From the NCBI GenBank assembly GCA_014799505.1, contig JAAVHV010000001.1, positions 63,840-111,604 on the forward strand: DNA of 47,765 bases, in the 5' to 3' direction. The stretch comes from Clostridiales bacterium (GTDB lineage Bacteria > Bacillota > Clostridia > Oscillospirales > Oscillospiraceae). Each line of letters starts with the position of its first letter. The stretch's first letter is position 1. The notes beneath the pieces were generated by a model, which saw nothing but the letters and a program-made list of their open reading frames with translations, did no database searches and was not told where the DNA came from. The translations under genes were made by a program, and so were the position numbers. Of this stretch, positions 16,485-25,152 are shown piece by piece.

Positions 16485-17583
16485 CATTAACGTCACCCGT
16501 TCCTCTATGCCCCCGTTTGAGGAATACTGCGAGGAGATCAAAGACCTGTGGGACAGCCGCTGGCTTACGCATGAGGGGGCAAAAAACAAACAGCTGCAAG
16601 CTGAGCTGGAGCACTACTTAGGGGCAGAACATATTGAACTGCTGGTCAACGGCCACATGGCCATCGAGCTTTCCCTGCAGGCGTTTGGGCTTGAGGGAGA
16701 GGTGATCACCACACCATTCACGTTTGCCTCTACTACCCAGGCGATTATCCGCAGCGGCCTGACGCCGGTCTTCTGCGACATTGATCCGGTCACCTTTGAT
16801 CTCGACCCAGCGGAAATTGAGACCTTGATCACCCCGCGCACCTGCGCCATCGTACCGGTTCACGTCTATGGAACCGTCTGTGATGTAGAGGCAATCGATC
16901 GGATCGCAAAAAAGCATGGCCTGAAAGTGATCTATGACGCCGCCCACGCTTTTGGCGTGACCTACAAGGGCTGCGGAATCGGCTCTTTCGGTGACGCGGC
17001 CTGTTTCAGTTTTCATGCCACAAAGGTATTCCATTCGATTGAGGGCGGCGGGGCCTGCTTCCATGACAAGGAATTTGGCGAAAAACTATACCGGCTCAAG
17101 TTCTATGGCCAGAGCGGCCCGGAGGCTGTGGTGGACGTGGGAACTAACGCGAAAATGCACGAGTTTTCCGCCGCAATGGGCCTGTGCAATCTGCGCCATG
17201 TGGACGAGGAGATCGAAAAGCGGAGGCTGGTGGCACAGCGCTATGACGAACATTTGAAAAGCGTACCAGGCATCCAGCTTAAGGCCGCCCAGGAAGCCGT
17301 GCGATCCAATTATGCCTATTACCCTGTCGTGTTTGATGGGGAAATTTTCGGCGCTGACAGGGACGCGGTTCAAGCCGCGCTGAAGGGACATAACATCATG
17401 GCCCGTAAATATTTTTATCCGCTGACCAGTGCCTTTGCGTGCTATCATAACAGGTTTGACCCGGCACAGACGCCCATCGCCCAGCGGATCAGCCAGCAGG
17501 TATTGACCTTACCGCTGTACCCTGACCTGCCGCTGGAAATGGTGGATCGTATTTGCGAAATCGTGGTGAATTGCAAAGTATGA
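16477..17583 (+). CDS. DegT/DnrJ/EryC1-type sugar aminotransferase, VioA-like
   Basis: PLP enzyme that aminates a keto-sugar nucleotide using glutamate. VIYDAAHAFG (about 151-160) holds the PLP-pyridine Asp, and SFHATKVFHSIEGG (about 178-191) holds the Schiff-base Lys183. The N-terminal DSRWLTHEG and VITTPFTFASTTQAI are close to VioA and FdtB-type enzymes, which aminate C4 or C3 of dTDP-6-deoxy-keto sugars. Length 368 is normal. Together with rfbA and rfbB 3 kb downstream it supports a dTDP-amino-6-deoxyhexose. Position of amination (C4 favoured) is inference. Confidence 0.9.
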   Translation: MNNINVTRSSMPPFEEYCEEIKDLWDSRWLTHEGAKNKQLQAELEHYLGAEHIELLVNGHMAIELSLQAFGLEGEVITTPFTFASTTQAIIRSGLTPVFCDIDPVTFDLDPAEIETLITPRTCAIVPVHVYGTVCDVEAIDRIAKKHGLKVIYDAAHAFGVTYKGCGIGSFGDAACFSFHATKVFHSIEGGGACFHDKEFGEKLYRLKFYGQSGPEAVVDVGTNAKMHEFSAAMGLCNLRHVDEEIEKRRLVAQRYDEHLKSVPGIQLKAAQEAVRSNYAYYPVVFDGEIFGADRDAVQAALKGHNIMARKYFYPLTSAFACYHNRFDPAQTPIAQRISQQVLTLPLYPDLPLEMVDRICEIVVNCKV

Positions 17584-18968
17584 ACACAACGCTGCTATCG
17601 ATTGCCAAAAGCTGGCATACGGCTGACAGCACGGTAAATGCCACGGCCGAACTGATTTCCTGGGTTAGGCAGCGCAATTGTGAAGTTGAGGTCAATGTGC
17701 GAAAAGCCCGACTGGAGGACGACAAGTTTTGGTTTTACGATGGGCAGGAAGGCTGCATTCGCAACCAAAGCCGAAGCTTCTTCACGATCACGGGTTTCCG
17801 GCAGACAGGGCCGGATGGCAGCATACAAACCCAACCCATCATTGTCCAACCCGAGATCGGTTACTTAGGGATCGTCTGTCAGGAAATAGACGGTATCATG
17901 CATTTTCTCATGCAGGCAAAAATCGAACCCGGCAATGTGAACAAAATTCAAATCTCACCCACGCTCCAAGCAACCAAGAGTAATTTTACCTTGGCGCATG
18001 GCGGCGCCACGCCCCCCTATCTGGATTACTTTTTGAATGCGGGCAAATATGAGATTGTTGTGGATCAGCTCCAATCGGAACAAGCCTCCAGATTCTACAA
18101 AAAGCGGAACCGGAACATTTTGATCCGGGTAGACGAGGATATCCCCGTACTGCCAACCCACCGCTGGATGACGCTGGGGCAGCTCAAGGCGCTGATGCGC
18201 ATGGACAATTTGGTGAACATGGATACCCGCACCATCCTCTCCTGTATCCCCTATGCCCAATTGCATTTACCTCTCCCTCAAATGCAGGAGCTGTCAAATG
18301 GGTTTCGCGATGCCGCGCTGTTCCGCTCTGTTTTTGCTGACTCCGGTCACGATGCAATCCCAGGCATTTATCAATACTTGAATCATTGGAAAATGTTTTC
18401 TGAGACGCACAGCCAATTTGTGCCGCTGCATCAGTTAGAGGATTGGGAAATGCGGGACGGCGAATTTGTATGCAAACGCCCGTATCCATTCAAAGTAGCC
18501 TTCTACGATATCACCATCGCCGGCAGGGAGGTCACCCACTGGACACAGCCGCTGTTTGAGGCGATTGGGCCGGCCACCTTCGGATTGATTTGCTGTGAAA
18601 TAGATGGCGTCCTGAAGTTTTTGGTGAAAGCCATGCCGGAAATTGGCAGCTTCGATGGGCTTGAGCTCGGCCCAACCATCCAGCGCGAGGCGGCGGCCTT
18701 CAGCGAAGATGATGCCATCACCAGCTTTTTCATGAAACGGCTGGAGGGAGATAAGAATGTGATGTTCGACCATCTCCTGTCGGAGGAGGGAGGCCGGTTC
18801 TATCACGAACAAAACCGAAATGTTTTGCTGAAGGTTTCCCCGGAGGAACTGCCCCCGCTGCCAAGCGGATATTTTCTGCTGGACTATCGGACGCTGAATC
18901 GGCTTGTGCAGACTAACAATACGCTGAATATTCAGCTGAGGAACCTTTTATCACTGCTGGAGGCGTGA
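17580..18968 (+). CDS. NDP-hexose 2,3-dehydratase
   Basis: This family (EvaA, TylX3, SpnO) removes water from dTDP-4-keto-6-deoxyglucose to start 2-deoxygenation. The protein is 462 residues and made of two related halves, as in the family. Half one has SRSFFTITG (about 64-72) and QTQPIIVQPEIGYLGIVCQE (about 83-102), then QISPTLQATKSNF (about 124-136). Half two repeats this as HWTQPLFEA, FGLICCEIDG and LELGPTIQ (about 315-365). The start overlaps the aminotransferase stop (ATGA) and the end overlaps the ketoreductase start. It is best known from antibiotic clusters, so its presence beside flagellin is notable. Confidence 0.88.
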   Translation: MNTTLLSIAKSWHTADSTVNATAELISWVRQRNCEVEVNVRKARLEDDKFWFYDGQEGCIRNQSRSFFTITGFRQTGPDGSIQTQPIIVQPEIGYLGIVCQEIDGIMHFLMQAKIEPGNVNKIQISPTLQATKSNFTLAHGGATPPYLDYFLNAGKYEIVVDQLQSEQASRFYKKRNRNILIRVDEDIPVLPTHRWMTLGQLKALMRMDNLVNMDTRTILSCIPYAQLHLPLPQMQELSNGFRDAALFRSVFADSGHDAIPGIYQYLNHWKMFSETHSQFVPLHQLEDWEMRDGEFVCKRPYPFKVAFYDITIAGREVTHWTQPLFEAIGPATFGLICCEIDGVLKFLVKAMPEIGSFDGLELGPTIQREAAAFSEDDAITSFFMKRLEGDKNVMFDHLLSEEGGRFYHEQNRNVLLKVSPEELPPLPSGYFLLDYRTLNRLVQTNNTLNIQLRNLLSLLEA

Positions 18969-19921
18969 AGATGAGACTTGGCATTTTAGGTGCGGCGGAC
19001 ATTGCCTTCCGGCGTTTTCTTCCGGCGCTGCGCAAGTGCCCCAATATCACATATGCCGGTGTTGCCTCAAGAACGCCTGAAAAGGCGGCCCGTTTTTTAG
19101 AGACCTATGGCGGGCAGTTCTACCCGTCATATGATGCGCTTTTGGCCGATCGGAGCATCGACGCGGTATATGTTCCGCTTCCGCCCGCGCTGCACTATGC
19201 TTGGGGAAAAAAGGCGCTGGACGCTGGTAAGCATTTGTTTCTGGAAAAACCCTTTACAATCAGCGCGGAACAGACAAAGGCCCTGATTGCTGCCGCTCAG
19301 GAGCGAGACCTGATGGTGTACGAAAATTATGCGTTCGTCCATCACGCGCAGCTGGCGAAGATCAAGGGAATGATAGCGGACGGTACCTTGGGTGAGCTGC
19401 GGCTTCTGCGCGCGGGTTTTGGCTTCCCCAAGCGGAGCGAAGGCGATTTCCGCTTTTGCAAAGCCCTTGGCGGCGGGGCCTTGCTTGATTGCGGCGGATA
19501 TCCGCTCAGGCTTGCGCTGGAATTGCTGGGGGACACGGCGCAAGTGGTGCATTCCACACTGGCTCAGCCCGAAAATTATGAGGTGGATCTGTATGGATCC
19601 GCTGTACTGGCAAACGAAGACGGGCTTTGTATGCAGGCCGCATTCGGAATGGACAATGCATATCAATGCCAGCTCGAGGTGTGGGGCAGCAAGATGCTTT
19701 TGATCGCGCCCAGAATATTTACAGCTGGAGCAGAGTTCCGCCCCAGCTTGATTCTGCGCTCCTCCGTGGATGAGCAGCGTATGGAACTGGAGGCCGACGA
19801 CCAATTTTTACACGCAATCAAGTTTTTTGCGTCAGGAACATTGGACAAAGGTATACGCGGGCAGACGATGCGCAACATTGCCCGGCAGGCGGAATTGACA
19901 TCGGGTATCCGTCATAATTGA
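18965..19921 (+). CDS. Gfo/Idh/MocA-type sugar 3-ketoreductase
   Basis: NAD(P)-dependent oxidoreductase. [13 protein letters not shown] (about residue 6-18) is the Rossmann start and LFLEKPF (about 91-97) the family EKP motif with the active-site Lys. [20 protein letters not shown] (about 168-187) carries the usual D-x-G-x-Y/H segment. Members such as SpnN, TylC1 and KijD10 reduce the 3-keto group right after the 2,3-dehydratase, matching gene order here. Start GTG 18965 overlaps the upstream stop; ATG 18971 is the alternative. Confidence 0.88.
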   Translation: MKMRLGILGAADIAFRRFLPALRKCPNITYAGVASRTPEKAARFLETYGGQFYPSYDALLADRSIDAVYVPLPPALHYAWGKKALDAGKHLFLEKPFTISAEQTKALIAAAQERDLMVYENYAFVHHAQLAKIKGMIADGTLGELRLLRAGFGFPKRSEGDFRFCKALGGGALLDCGGYPLRLALELLGDTAQVVHSTLAQPENYEVDLYGSAVLANEDGLCMQAAFGMDNAYQCQLEVWGSKMLLIAPRIFTAGAEFRPSLILRSSVDEQRMELEADDQFLHAIKFFASGTLDKGIRGQTMRNIARQAELTSGIRHN

Positions 19922-19944
19922 AACGCGAAAGGTATGATGATACG

Positions 19945-20829
19945 GTGAGAGGCATCATTCTGGCAGGGGGATCTGGCTCAAGGCTGTATCCGCTCACAAG
20001 GGTTATTTCAAAGCAGCTTCTGCCTATCTATGACAAACCCATGATCTACTACCCCCTTTCCACGCTGATGCTGGCGGGTATCCGGGATATTCTGCTGATT
20101 TCAACCCCTGATGACGCGCCCCAGTTTGTCAAGCTGCTGGGGGACGGCAGCCAATTCGGCATCCAGCTGTCCTACGCTGTACAGGAAAAACCCGCAGGGC
20201 TGGCCCAGGCTTTTCTGATTGGAGAGGACTTCCTTGCCGGGGAGTCCTGTGCTATGATTTTGGGGGACAACCTCTTTTATGGCGGCTGGTTCCGCAGGAA
20301 CCTGCAGGAGGCAATTATCAATGCGTCAGAGGGCTGCGCGACGGTTTTTGGCTATTACGTAAAGGATCCGGAGCGCTTTGGCATTATGGAACTGGATCAC
20401 GATAAGAACGTGCTGTCGGTGGAGGAAAAGCCGGCGCATCCAAAATCAAACTACTGCATTACCGGACTGTATGTTTACGATGGCAGGGTCTCGGAGTTTG
20501 CGAAGCAGTTGAAGCCGTCCAGCCGGAATGAACTGGAAATTACCGACTTGAACCGGCTGTATCTGGAGGACGGAACACTGAGGGCGCAGGTTTTGGGCCG
20601 GGGGTTTGCCTGGATGGATATGGGTACGGTGGACAGCTTAATGGAGGCAGCGGTCTTTGTGGAGACAGTGCAGAACCGGCAGGGCGTTGTGATCTCCGCC
20701 CCGGAGGAGATTGCCTACCACGAAAAGTGGATTGGCCGCGAGGAGCTTTTGGTGGCGGCGGCTCGGTATGGAAATTCTCCCTATGGTGAACACCTGCGGA
20801 GGGTGTCGGAAGACAGATTTTTGGTTTGA
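19945..20829 (+). CDS. rfbA: glucose-1-phosphate thymidylyltransferase
   Basis: RmlA makes dTDP-glucose from dTTP and glucose-1-phosphate, the first step of the dTDP-sugar path. Nucleotide loop [16 protein letters not shown] lies at residues 3-18, followed by [25 protein letters not shown] and the EEKP segment. GTG 19945 gives 294 residues starting (M)RGIILAGG, the usual family start; an upstream TTG at 19918 that overlaps the previous stop would add nine residues. It is paired with rfbB while rfbC and rfbD are missing. Confidence 0.95.
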   Translation: MRGIILAGGSGSRLYPLTRVISKQLLPIYDKPMIYYPLSTLMLAGIRDILLISTPDDAPQFVKLLGDGSQFGIQLSYAVQEKPAGLAQAFLIGEDFLAGESCAMILGDNLFYGGWFRRNLQEAIINASEGCATVFGYYVKDPERFGIMELDHDKNVLSVEEKPAHPKSNYCITGLYVYDGRVSEFAKQLKPSSRNELEITDLNRLYLEDGTLRAQVLGRGFAWMDMGTVDSLMEAAVFVETVQNRQGVVISAPEEIAYHEKWIGREELLVAAARYGNSPYGEHLRRVSEDRFLV

Positions 20830-20842
20830 GGGGGTCAGCCAT

Positions 20843-21820
20843 ATGACGCTGATCATAACTGGCGGAGCCGGGTTTATCGGCTCAAACTTCATCTTTTACA
20901 TGGTGGAGCATCACCCGGAGGATCGGATCGTCTGCTTGGACAAGCTAACCTACGCAGGCCGCATAGACACCCTCAAATCGGTGATGGATCTGCCAAATTT
21001 TCGCTTTGTACAGGCAGATATCTGCGACCGGGAAGCGGTAGGCGGGTTGTTTGATGAGGAACGCCCTGATGCTGTGGTGAACTTCGCGGCGGAGAGCCAT
21101 GTAGATCGCTCCATTGACGCCCCGGAGGTATTTCTAAAGACAAATATCCTGGGAACGGCAGTGTTGATGGATGCCTGTCGGGAGCACGGTCTGACCCGCT
21201 TTCATCAGGTCTCTACTGACGAGGTCTATGGGGATCTGCCCCTGGACAGGCCCGACCTGTTTTTTACGGAGGAAAGCCCAATCTGTGCCAGCTCGCCGTA
21301 CAGCGCTTCCAAGGCGTCTGCGGATCTGCTGGCGCTGGCCTATCACCGCACTTATGGCCTGCCGGTGACGATTTCCCGGTGTTCCAATAACTATGGGCCG
21401 TATCAATTTACAGAGAAGCTGATTCCGCTGATGATATCCCATGCGCAGGAGGACAAACCTTTGCCGGTATATGGGCAGGGGCTGAATGTGCGGGATTGGC
21501 TGTATGTGGAAGACCACTGCCGTGCCGTCGATCTGATTCTGCGCTGTGGACAGCCTGGGCAAGTCTACAATATAGGCGGGCATAATGAATTGCGCAACAT
21601 CGACATCGTGAAGCTGATCTGCCGGGAGCTTGGGAAACCAGAAAGCCTGATTACCTATGTGGAGGATCGGAAGGGCCACGATTTGCGGTACGCCATCGAC
21701 CCATCCAAAATCCGGAGGGAGCTGGGCTGGGCGCCGGAGACGGATTTTGCCCAAGGAATTAAGAAAACGATCCACTGGTATTTGGAGCATCAAAATTGGT
21801 GGAAGGAGAAAACTCCATAA
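20843..21820 (+). CDS. rfbB: dTDP-glucose 4,6-dehydratase
   Basis: RmlB converts dTDP-glucose to dTDP-4-keto-6-deoxyglucose, the branch point for amino and deoxy sugars. TGGAGFIGSN is at residues 6-15, the dehydratase signature STDEVYGDL near 130, and YSASKASADLL with the catalytic Tyr-x3-Lys near 153. The protein has 325 residues. Start 20843 follows GAGGGGG by eight bases. It is the last clear gene of the island; downstream the strand stays the same but a new promoter appears at 21915. Confidence 0.95.
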   Translation: MTLIITGGAGFIGSNFIFYMVEHHPEDRIVCLDKLTYAGRIDTLKSVMDLPNFRFVQADICDREAVGGLFDEERPDAVVNFAAESHVDRSIDAPEVFLKTNILGTAVLMDACREHGLTRFHQVSTDEVYGDLPLDRPDLFFTEESPICASSPYSASKASADLLALAYHRTYGLPVTISRCSNNYGPYQFTEKLIPLMISHAQEDKPLPVYGQGLNVRDWLYVEDHCRAVDLILRCGQPGQVYNIGGHNELRNIDIVKLICRELGKPESLITYVEDRKGHDLRYAIDPSKIRRELGWAPETDFAQGIKKTIHWYLEHQNWWKEKTP

Positions 21821-21894
21821 CTACCCCCATCCCTGGCCACCCGTACCAGACGGGGCTTTCGGACGAAGAGCTGGACTGGCTGTTGAATGGGTGA
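21799..21894 (+). pseudogene. possible C-terminal remnant overlapping rfbB end
   Basis: A second frame, from GTG 21799, continues past the rfbB stop and reads ITTPIPGHPYQTG then LSDEELDWLLNG before TGA at 21892-21894. The stretch looks like a real protein tail but has no ribosome site of its own. It may be what is left of a removed gene or of a frameshifted extension. Weak evidence. Confidence 0.2.
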
Positions 21895-21914
21895 GGCGCC
21901 TGCTCTTTTGCGCC

Positions 21915-21943
21915 TTGACAGGGCGCCTTCATGCTGGTACAAT
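21915..21943 (+). promoter_or_regulatory. sigma-A promoter for the ECF transporter
   Basis: TTGACA (21915-21920), exactly 17 bases, TACAAT (21938-21943). The expected start near 21950 leaves a leader of about 170 bases before the coding start, containing a terminator. Confidence 0.8.
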
Positions 21944-21949
21944 ATGCTC

Positions 21950-22120
21950 ATAATGGCCGGCAGGAAGCCGGCCCCGGCGTGCCGAAGCACCCCCTTGCCG
22001 CCCGTATATCCCATTGCGCTGAATTGTGTGCCATGAAGGCGCGCGCTTTCTCCCAGAGAAAGGGCGTGCCTTTTTCCGCGCTTTGGCGGGCAGATTTCGA
22101 TCAACAAGGAGGAATCCCCA
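21950..22120 (+). promoter_or_regulatory. structured 5' leader of the ECF transporter, possible riboswitch
   Basis: The leader starts with a strong hairpin (GCCGGC, about 21957-21962, with GCCGGC, about 21967-21972) and ends with the terminator described separately, then an AAGGAGG site before ATG 22121. S components of ECF transporters are often riboswitch-controlled. I could not match the first 80 bases to the TPP, FMN, THF, preQ1 or cobalamin consensus, so the ligand is open. Confidence 0.45.
22036..22075 (+). terminator. terminator inside the ECF transporter leader (attenuator)
   Basis: Arms 22036-22052 and 22056-22072 pair at 16 of 17 positions (one G-U, one mismatch) with loop CCA, followed by a T run at 22071-22075. 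It lies between the promoter and the gene, so full transcription needs antitermination. Confidence 0.7.
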
Positions 22121-22683
22121 TGTCGTCTGTCAAAAAGCTCACCCTTTGTGCTGTCTGTATCGCCCTGTGCGTTGTGCTGCCCCCCGTGTTCCATATGCTG
22201 GCCCTGGGCAGCATCCTCTCACCCATGCACATCCCCGTGCTGCTGTGCGGCCTGGCCTGCGGCTGGCCCTACGGCGCGTTCTGCGGCCTGGCCGGGCCCC
22301 TGGCCGCCCACCTGATCAACGGAGCGCCTGGCGCCGCCATGCTGGTCTCCATGATTCCGGAGCTGATCGTGTACGGCCTTGTCTGCGGCCTGTTGATGAA
22401 GCTGATTCATACCGGGAAGCTGTATGCCGACCTATACAGTGCCCTGATCCCTGCCATGCTGCTGGGGCGGATCGTGGGCGGTATCGCCCAGGCCATTTTC
22501 CTGACCTCCAACGGCCAGTCCTATTCCCTGGCCCTGTGGGCGGGAGCGTATCTGGTGAAGGCTGTCCCCGGCATCATCCTGCATCTGGTGCTGATCCCGA
22601 CACTGGTGGTGGTGCTGGCCCAAGCGAGGCTGATCCCCGCCCGTTATCCCAAGTCCCCGGCAGAGGAGAGCGCGGCGGCGTAA
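22121..22683 (+). CDS. ECF-type transporter S component
   Basis: The S component is the membrane protein that binds a vitamin or similar solute and docks onto a shared ECF energising module (EcfT and two ATPases, not in this window). The 187 residues form about five to six hydrophobic segments. The N-terminal LTLCAVCIALCVVLPPVF and the MHIPVLLCGLACGWPYGAFC segment match a Clostridia family usually annotated without a substrate. Start at 22121 has AAGGAGG seven bases upstream. Controlled by a leader terminator. Confidence 0.82.
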
Positions 22684-22717
22684 ACGTCAAAACGATCCAC
22701 AATCAGGAGGGATTTCT

Positions 22718-23320
22718 ATGTGTCGGGAACCGCAGCAGATACCCGCCATCCATATGCGGGGACTTGCTTCGCTGACAGAGGCGGTGGAGGCGCTGAGCAC
22801 CAGGCAGGGCCGGGTCATCGTGGCTCTGGACGGCCGGTGCGCCTCGGGCAAGACCACCTTGGCCGCTGGGCTGGGGGAGCGGTACGGCTGGAGCGTAGTC
22901 CACATGGATCACTTCTTTCCCCGCCCTGAGCAGCGTACCCTGGAGCGGTATGCGCGGCCTGGGGGCAACGTGGATCATGAGCGCTTCCTGGAGGAGGTGC
23001 TGCTCCCCCTGCGCCGGGGGGAGAGGCCGGTGTACCGGCCCTTTGACTGCCGCACCCAGACGCTGCTGGAGCCCATCCCCTTTGAGCCGGGCCCGGTGGT
23101 GCTGGTGGAGGGATCCTACTCCTGTCACCCCGCCCTGTGGGAGTACTACGACCTGCGGGCCTTCCTCACCATCAACCCAGAACGGCAGATGGAACGCGTT
23201 GCCGCCCGGGAGGGGGAGGAGCGGGCCCGGGCGTTCCGGGAGAGGTGGATCCCCCTGGAGGAGAAATACTTTTCCGCCTACGAGGTGGAGCGCCGGTGTG
23301 AATTCCGGCTGGAAGGATGA
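22718..23320 (+). CDS. uridine-kinase-like P-loop kinase
   Basis: A 200-residue P-loop protein with Walker A GRCASGKTT (about 39-47), a following HMDHFFPRPE (about 62-71) as in uridine and phosphoribulokinase-type kinases, and the VVLVEGSYSCHP (about 127-138) segment with the second acidic strand. The substrate is probably a nucleoside or vitamin-like alcohol. It lies 34 bases after the ECF transporter and may phosphorylate the imported compound, which would trap it; this is inference. Confidence 0.78.
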   Translation: MCREPQQIPAIHMRGLASLTEAVEALSTRQGRVIVALDGRCASGKTTLAAGLGERYGWSVVHMDHFFPRPEQRTLERYARPGGNVDHERFLEEVLLPLRRGERPVYRPFDCRTQTLLEPIPFEPGPVVLVEGSYSCHPALWEYYDLRAFLTINPERQMERVAAREGEERARAFRERWIPLEEKYFSAYEVERRCEFRLEG

Positions 23321-23354
23321 AAAAAGCCCGTCTGCCAAGCAGACGGGCTTTTTT
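23320..23354. terminator. bidirectional terminator
   Basis: Sixteen-base arms (23320-23335 and 23339-23354) pair perfectly around CAA, with A and T runs on either side, between two convergent genes. Confidence 0.92.
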
Positions 23355-23357
23355 ATA

Positions 23358-24125
23358 TTACAGTGTCCGAAGCACGTCCACCACCCGCTCACAGTGGTTG
23401 GGGAAGCGTTCCCTCAATGCGGGGGCGGCGTCCGCCATGATCCAGGGCTGGCCCGCGATAGACAGCATGGACTCGTCGTTGAAGTTGTCGCCAAAGGCCA
23501 TCACCTCGTCTAGGCCGATGCCCAGGGCGGCGCACAGCTGGGTCAGGCCCACCCCCTTGTCCGCCAGGGTGAAGTCCAGCCACTCTGCCCCCGCGATAGC
23601 GGCGTGGAAAATCCCGCCCCATTGGGGGAGCAGGAGCCGCTCCGCCGTCTCTGGCCCACGGGGGTCGAAGGCGGCGATCTTCACGATGTCCTCGGGCACG
23701 TCCTCCGGGCGGGGCAGGAGGACGATGTTGTTGCCCTTGCTCTGCATCAGCGGGAGGATCTCGTCCCCCTTGGGGCACAGGTAGCTGGTGTCCTCGCCAG
23801 AGATGAGCACGTCCAGCCCCGGCGCGTCCACGATGTCCCGGCACAGGGCCACGGCCCGTTCCTGCCCCATCACCGTCTTGCCCAGCACCGGACCGGGGGA
23901 GCCGGGGCCGAACACCACCGCCCCGTTTTCGCACAGGAAGGGGATCTTGTCCGCCACCGGGGCAAACAGACTGCGCATACTGGTGTACTGCCGCCCACTG
24001 GCGGGGCAGAACAGGATGCCTTTGCGCTCCAGGCGGTGGATTTCCTCGAACACCTCGCCTGGGATGGTATGCTCCCCATAAGGGAGCAAGGTGCCGTCGA
24101 TGTCGCTGGCGATAAGACGGATCAT
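23358..24125 (-). CDS. Cof-type HAD-IIB phosphatase
   Basis: HAD-superfamily sugar-phosphate phosphatase. It starts MIRLIASDIDGTLL with the nucleophile Asp8 and Asp10. Motif II is FCPASGRQYTSM (about 40-51), and the C-terminal MAFGDNFNDESML (about 207-219) supplies the metal ligands. Length 255 is typical of the Cof family. The start at 24125 follows AAGGAGAG; longer upstream frames lack family features. Physiological substrate unknown. Confidence 0.9.
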   Translation of the reverse strand: MIRLIASDIDGTLLPYGEHTIPGEVFEEIHRLERKGILFCPASGRQYTSMRSLFAPVADKIPFLCENGAVVFGPGSPGPVLGKTVMGQERAVALCRDIVDAPGLDVLISGEDTSYLCPKGDEILPLMQSKGNNIVLLPRPEDVPEDIVKIAAFDPRGPETAERLLLPQWGGIFHAAIAGAEWLDFTLADKGVGLTQLCAALGIGLDEVMAFGDNFNDESMLSIAGQPWIMADAAPALRERFPNHCERVVDVLRTL

Positions 24126-24162
24126 GGCAATCTCTCCTTTACCTGCTGCTTTTCTGCGCACT

Positions 24163-24192
24163 ATTTTAACAGGACGGCGGCCCTGTTGTAAA
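24163..24192 (-). promoter_or_regulatory. candidate sigma-A promoter for the HAD gene
   Basis: On the minus strand, TTTACA (24187-24192), 18 bases, TAAAAT (24163-24168), about 40 bases before the HAD start. Confidence 0.5.
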
Positions 24193-24248
24193 GTCCTGAG
24201 CGCGAAAAACAGCAGAGGGTACAAGGCCCGCCCCACATAAGGGCGACA

Positions 24249-24287
24249 ACAAAAGGAGAGATCCCGTAAGCCGCGGGGTCTCTCCTT
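24249..24287 (-). terminator. terminator after sortase
   Basis: Arms 24253-24265 and 24275-24287 pair over 13 bases with one G-U. On the minus strand the stem is followed by TTTTGTTGT. The stem overlaps the sortase stop codon. Confidence 0.75.
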
Positions 24288-25101
24288 ACTGCTTTTGCGC
24301 CGGATATATCTCCTCCAGCCGCGCCTGAACCACCCAGCGGGTCTCATGGCCGCTCTCCGTGCAGGTGGAGAGGGTCAGCAGCTTGTCCTCCGGGCCGGGG
24401 ATCACCCCCGTGTCAATCACGGAGCCGCGCAGGCACTGGTCTATCATCTCCCGCCGCGCCTCCTCGCTGTCCAGGTTTTGCGCGTAGACCGCGCTGGTGA
24501 CACTGGGCTCCCAGGCGGCGAAGATCTGATAGCGGCGCACGCACTTGCCGTCCGTGATATAGACATAGGGGTGCTCCGTCCAGAAGTCCTGCTCCGCGTA
24601 CCGGTGCAGGGGGCCGAACATGGTGTCGTTGCGCATCCGATGGCCGTAGATGATGGTATGGAATCCCTCGAAGTCCGGGCTGCTGCGCCAGTCCAGGAAG
24701 ATGGCCCCGCCGCCGTTCCACTTCTTCTCCCAGGTATGATGCAGATAGTAGTCGTTGTCCGGGCCCTGGAGGATCGGGTGGGAGATGTCCGCGCCGGGGA
24801 CGGTGAGCCAGGCCACCACGTCCGGGTTGACCGCCCGCAGGGCGGCCAGATCCAGGCACGACAGCTCATTCACCACAGGGTCCGTGGATACGGGCTCCGT
24901 GGCCGGGTCCTGACCCGGCGCGGCGGGGGTGTCCCCCTGTTCCGCCGGCGGCGCGGCGTTGGCGTGGGCGATCTCCACCGCCCGTTCCGTGGCCTTGGCG
25001 CTGTCCCGCCACTGGAGCCGCTGCCGCAACAGGACCCCGGCGCAGACCAGCGCCGCTAGGATCAGCACCGTATTCAACATCACGCGAAGCCGCCTGCTCA
25101 T
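24286..25101 (-). CDS. srtB: class B sortase
   Basis: Sortases cleave a sorting motif near the C-terminus of surface proteins and join them to cell-wall peptide. Residues 8-26 form the membrane anchor, 30-80 a Pro/Ala-rich spacer, and the catalytic triad is His154 (YGHRM), Cys247 (LTLSTCT) and Arg255 (ETRWVV). The helix-rich N-terminal part and TLSTC fit class B. Start at 25101 follows GAGGAGGTG. It lies 51 bases after a gene encoding a VPQTG-anchored surface protein, which is its probable substrate. Confidence 0.92.
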   Translation of the reverse strand: MSRRLRVMLNTVLILAALVCAGVLLRQRLQWRDSAKATERAVEIAHANAAPPAEQGDTPAAPGQDPATEPVSTDPVVNELSCLDLAALRAVNPDVVAWLTVPGADISHPILQGPDNDYYLHHTWEKKWNGGGAIFLDWRSSPDFEGFHTIIYGHRMRNDTMFGPLHRYAEQDFWTEHPYVYITDGKCVRRYQIFAAWEPSVTSAVYAQNLDSEEARREMIDQCLRGSVIDTGVIPGPEDKLLTLSTCTESGHETRWVVQARLEEIYPAQKQ

Positions 25102-25120
25102 GGCGCACCTCCTCGAAACA

Positions 25121-25145
25121 GGGGGCCCGGAAGATCCGGGCCCCC
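25121..25145 (-). terminator. intercistronic GC-rich hairpin between surface protein and sortase
   Basis: GGGGGCCCGG (25121-25130) and CCGGGCCCCC (25136-25145) pair perfectly with a five-base loop. On the minus strand no good T run follows, so it may slow or partly stop transcription and protect the upstream mRNA, letting less sortase than substrate be made. Confidence 0.5.
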
Positions 25146-25152
25146 TTTGTCG

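Noticed and set aside
16477-21820. dTDP-rhamnose pathway
   Set aside because: rfbC and rfbD are not in the window, and the 2,3-dehydratase and aminotransferase lead elsewhere.
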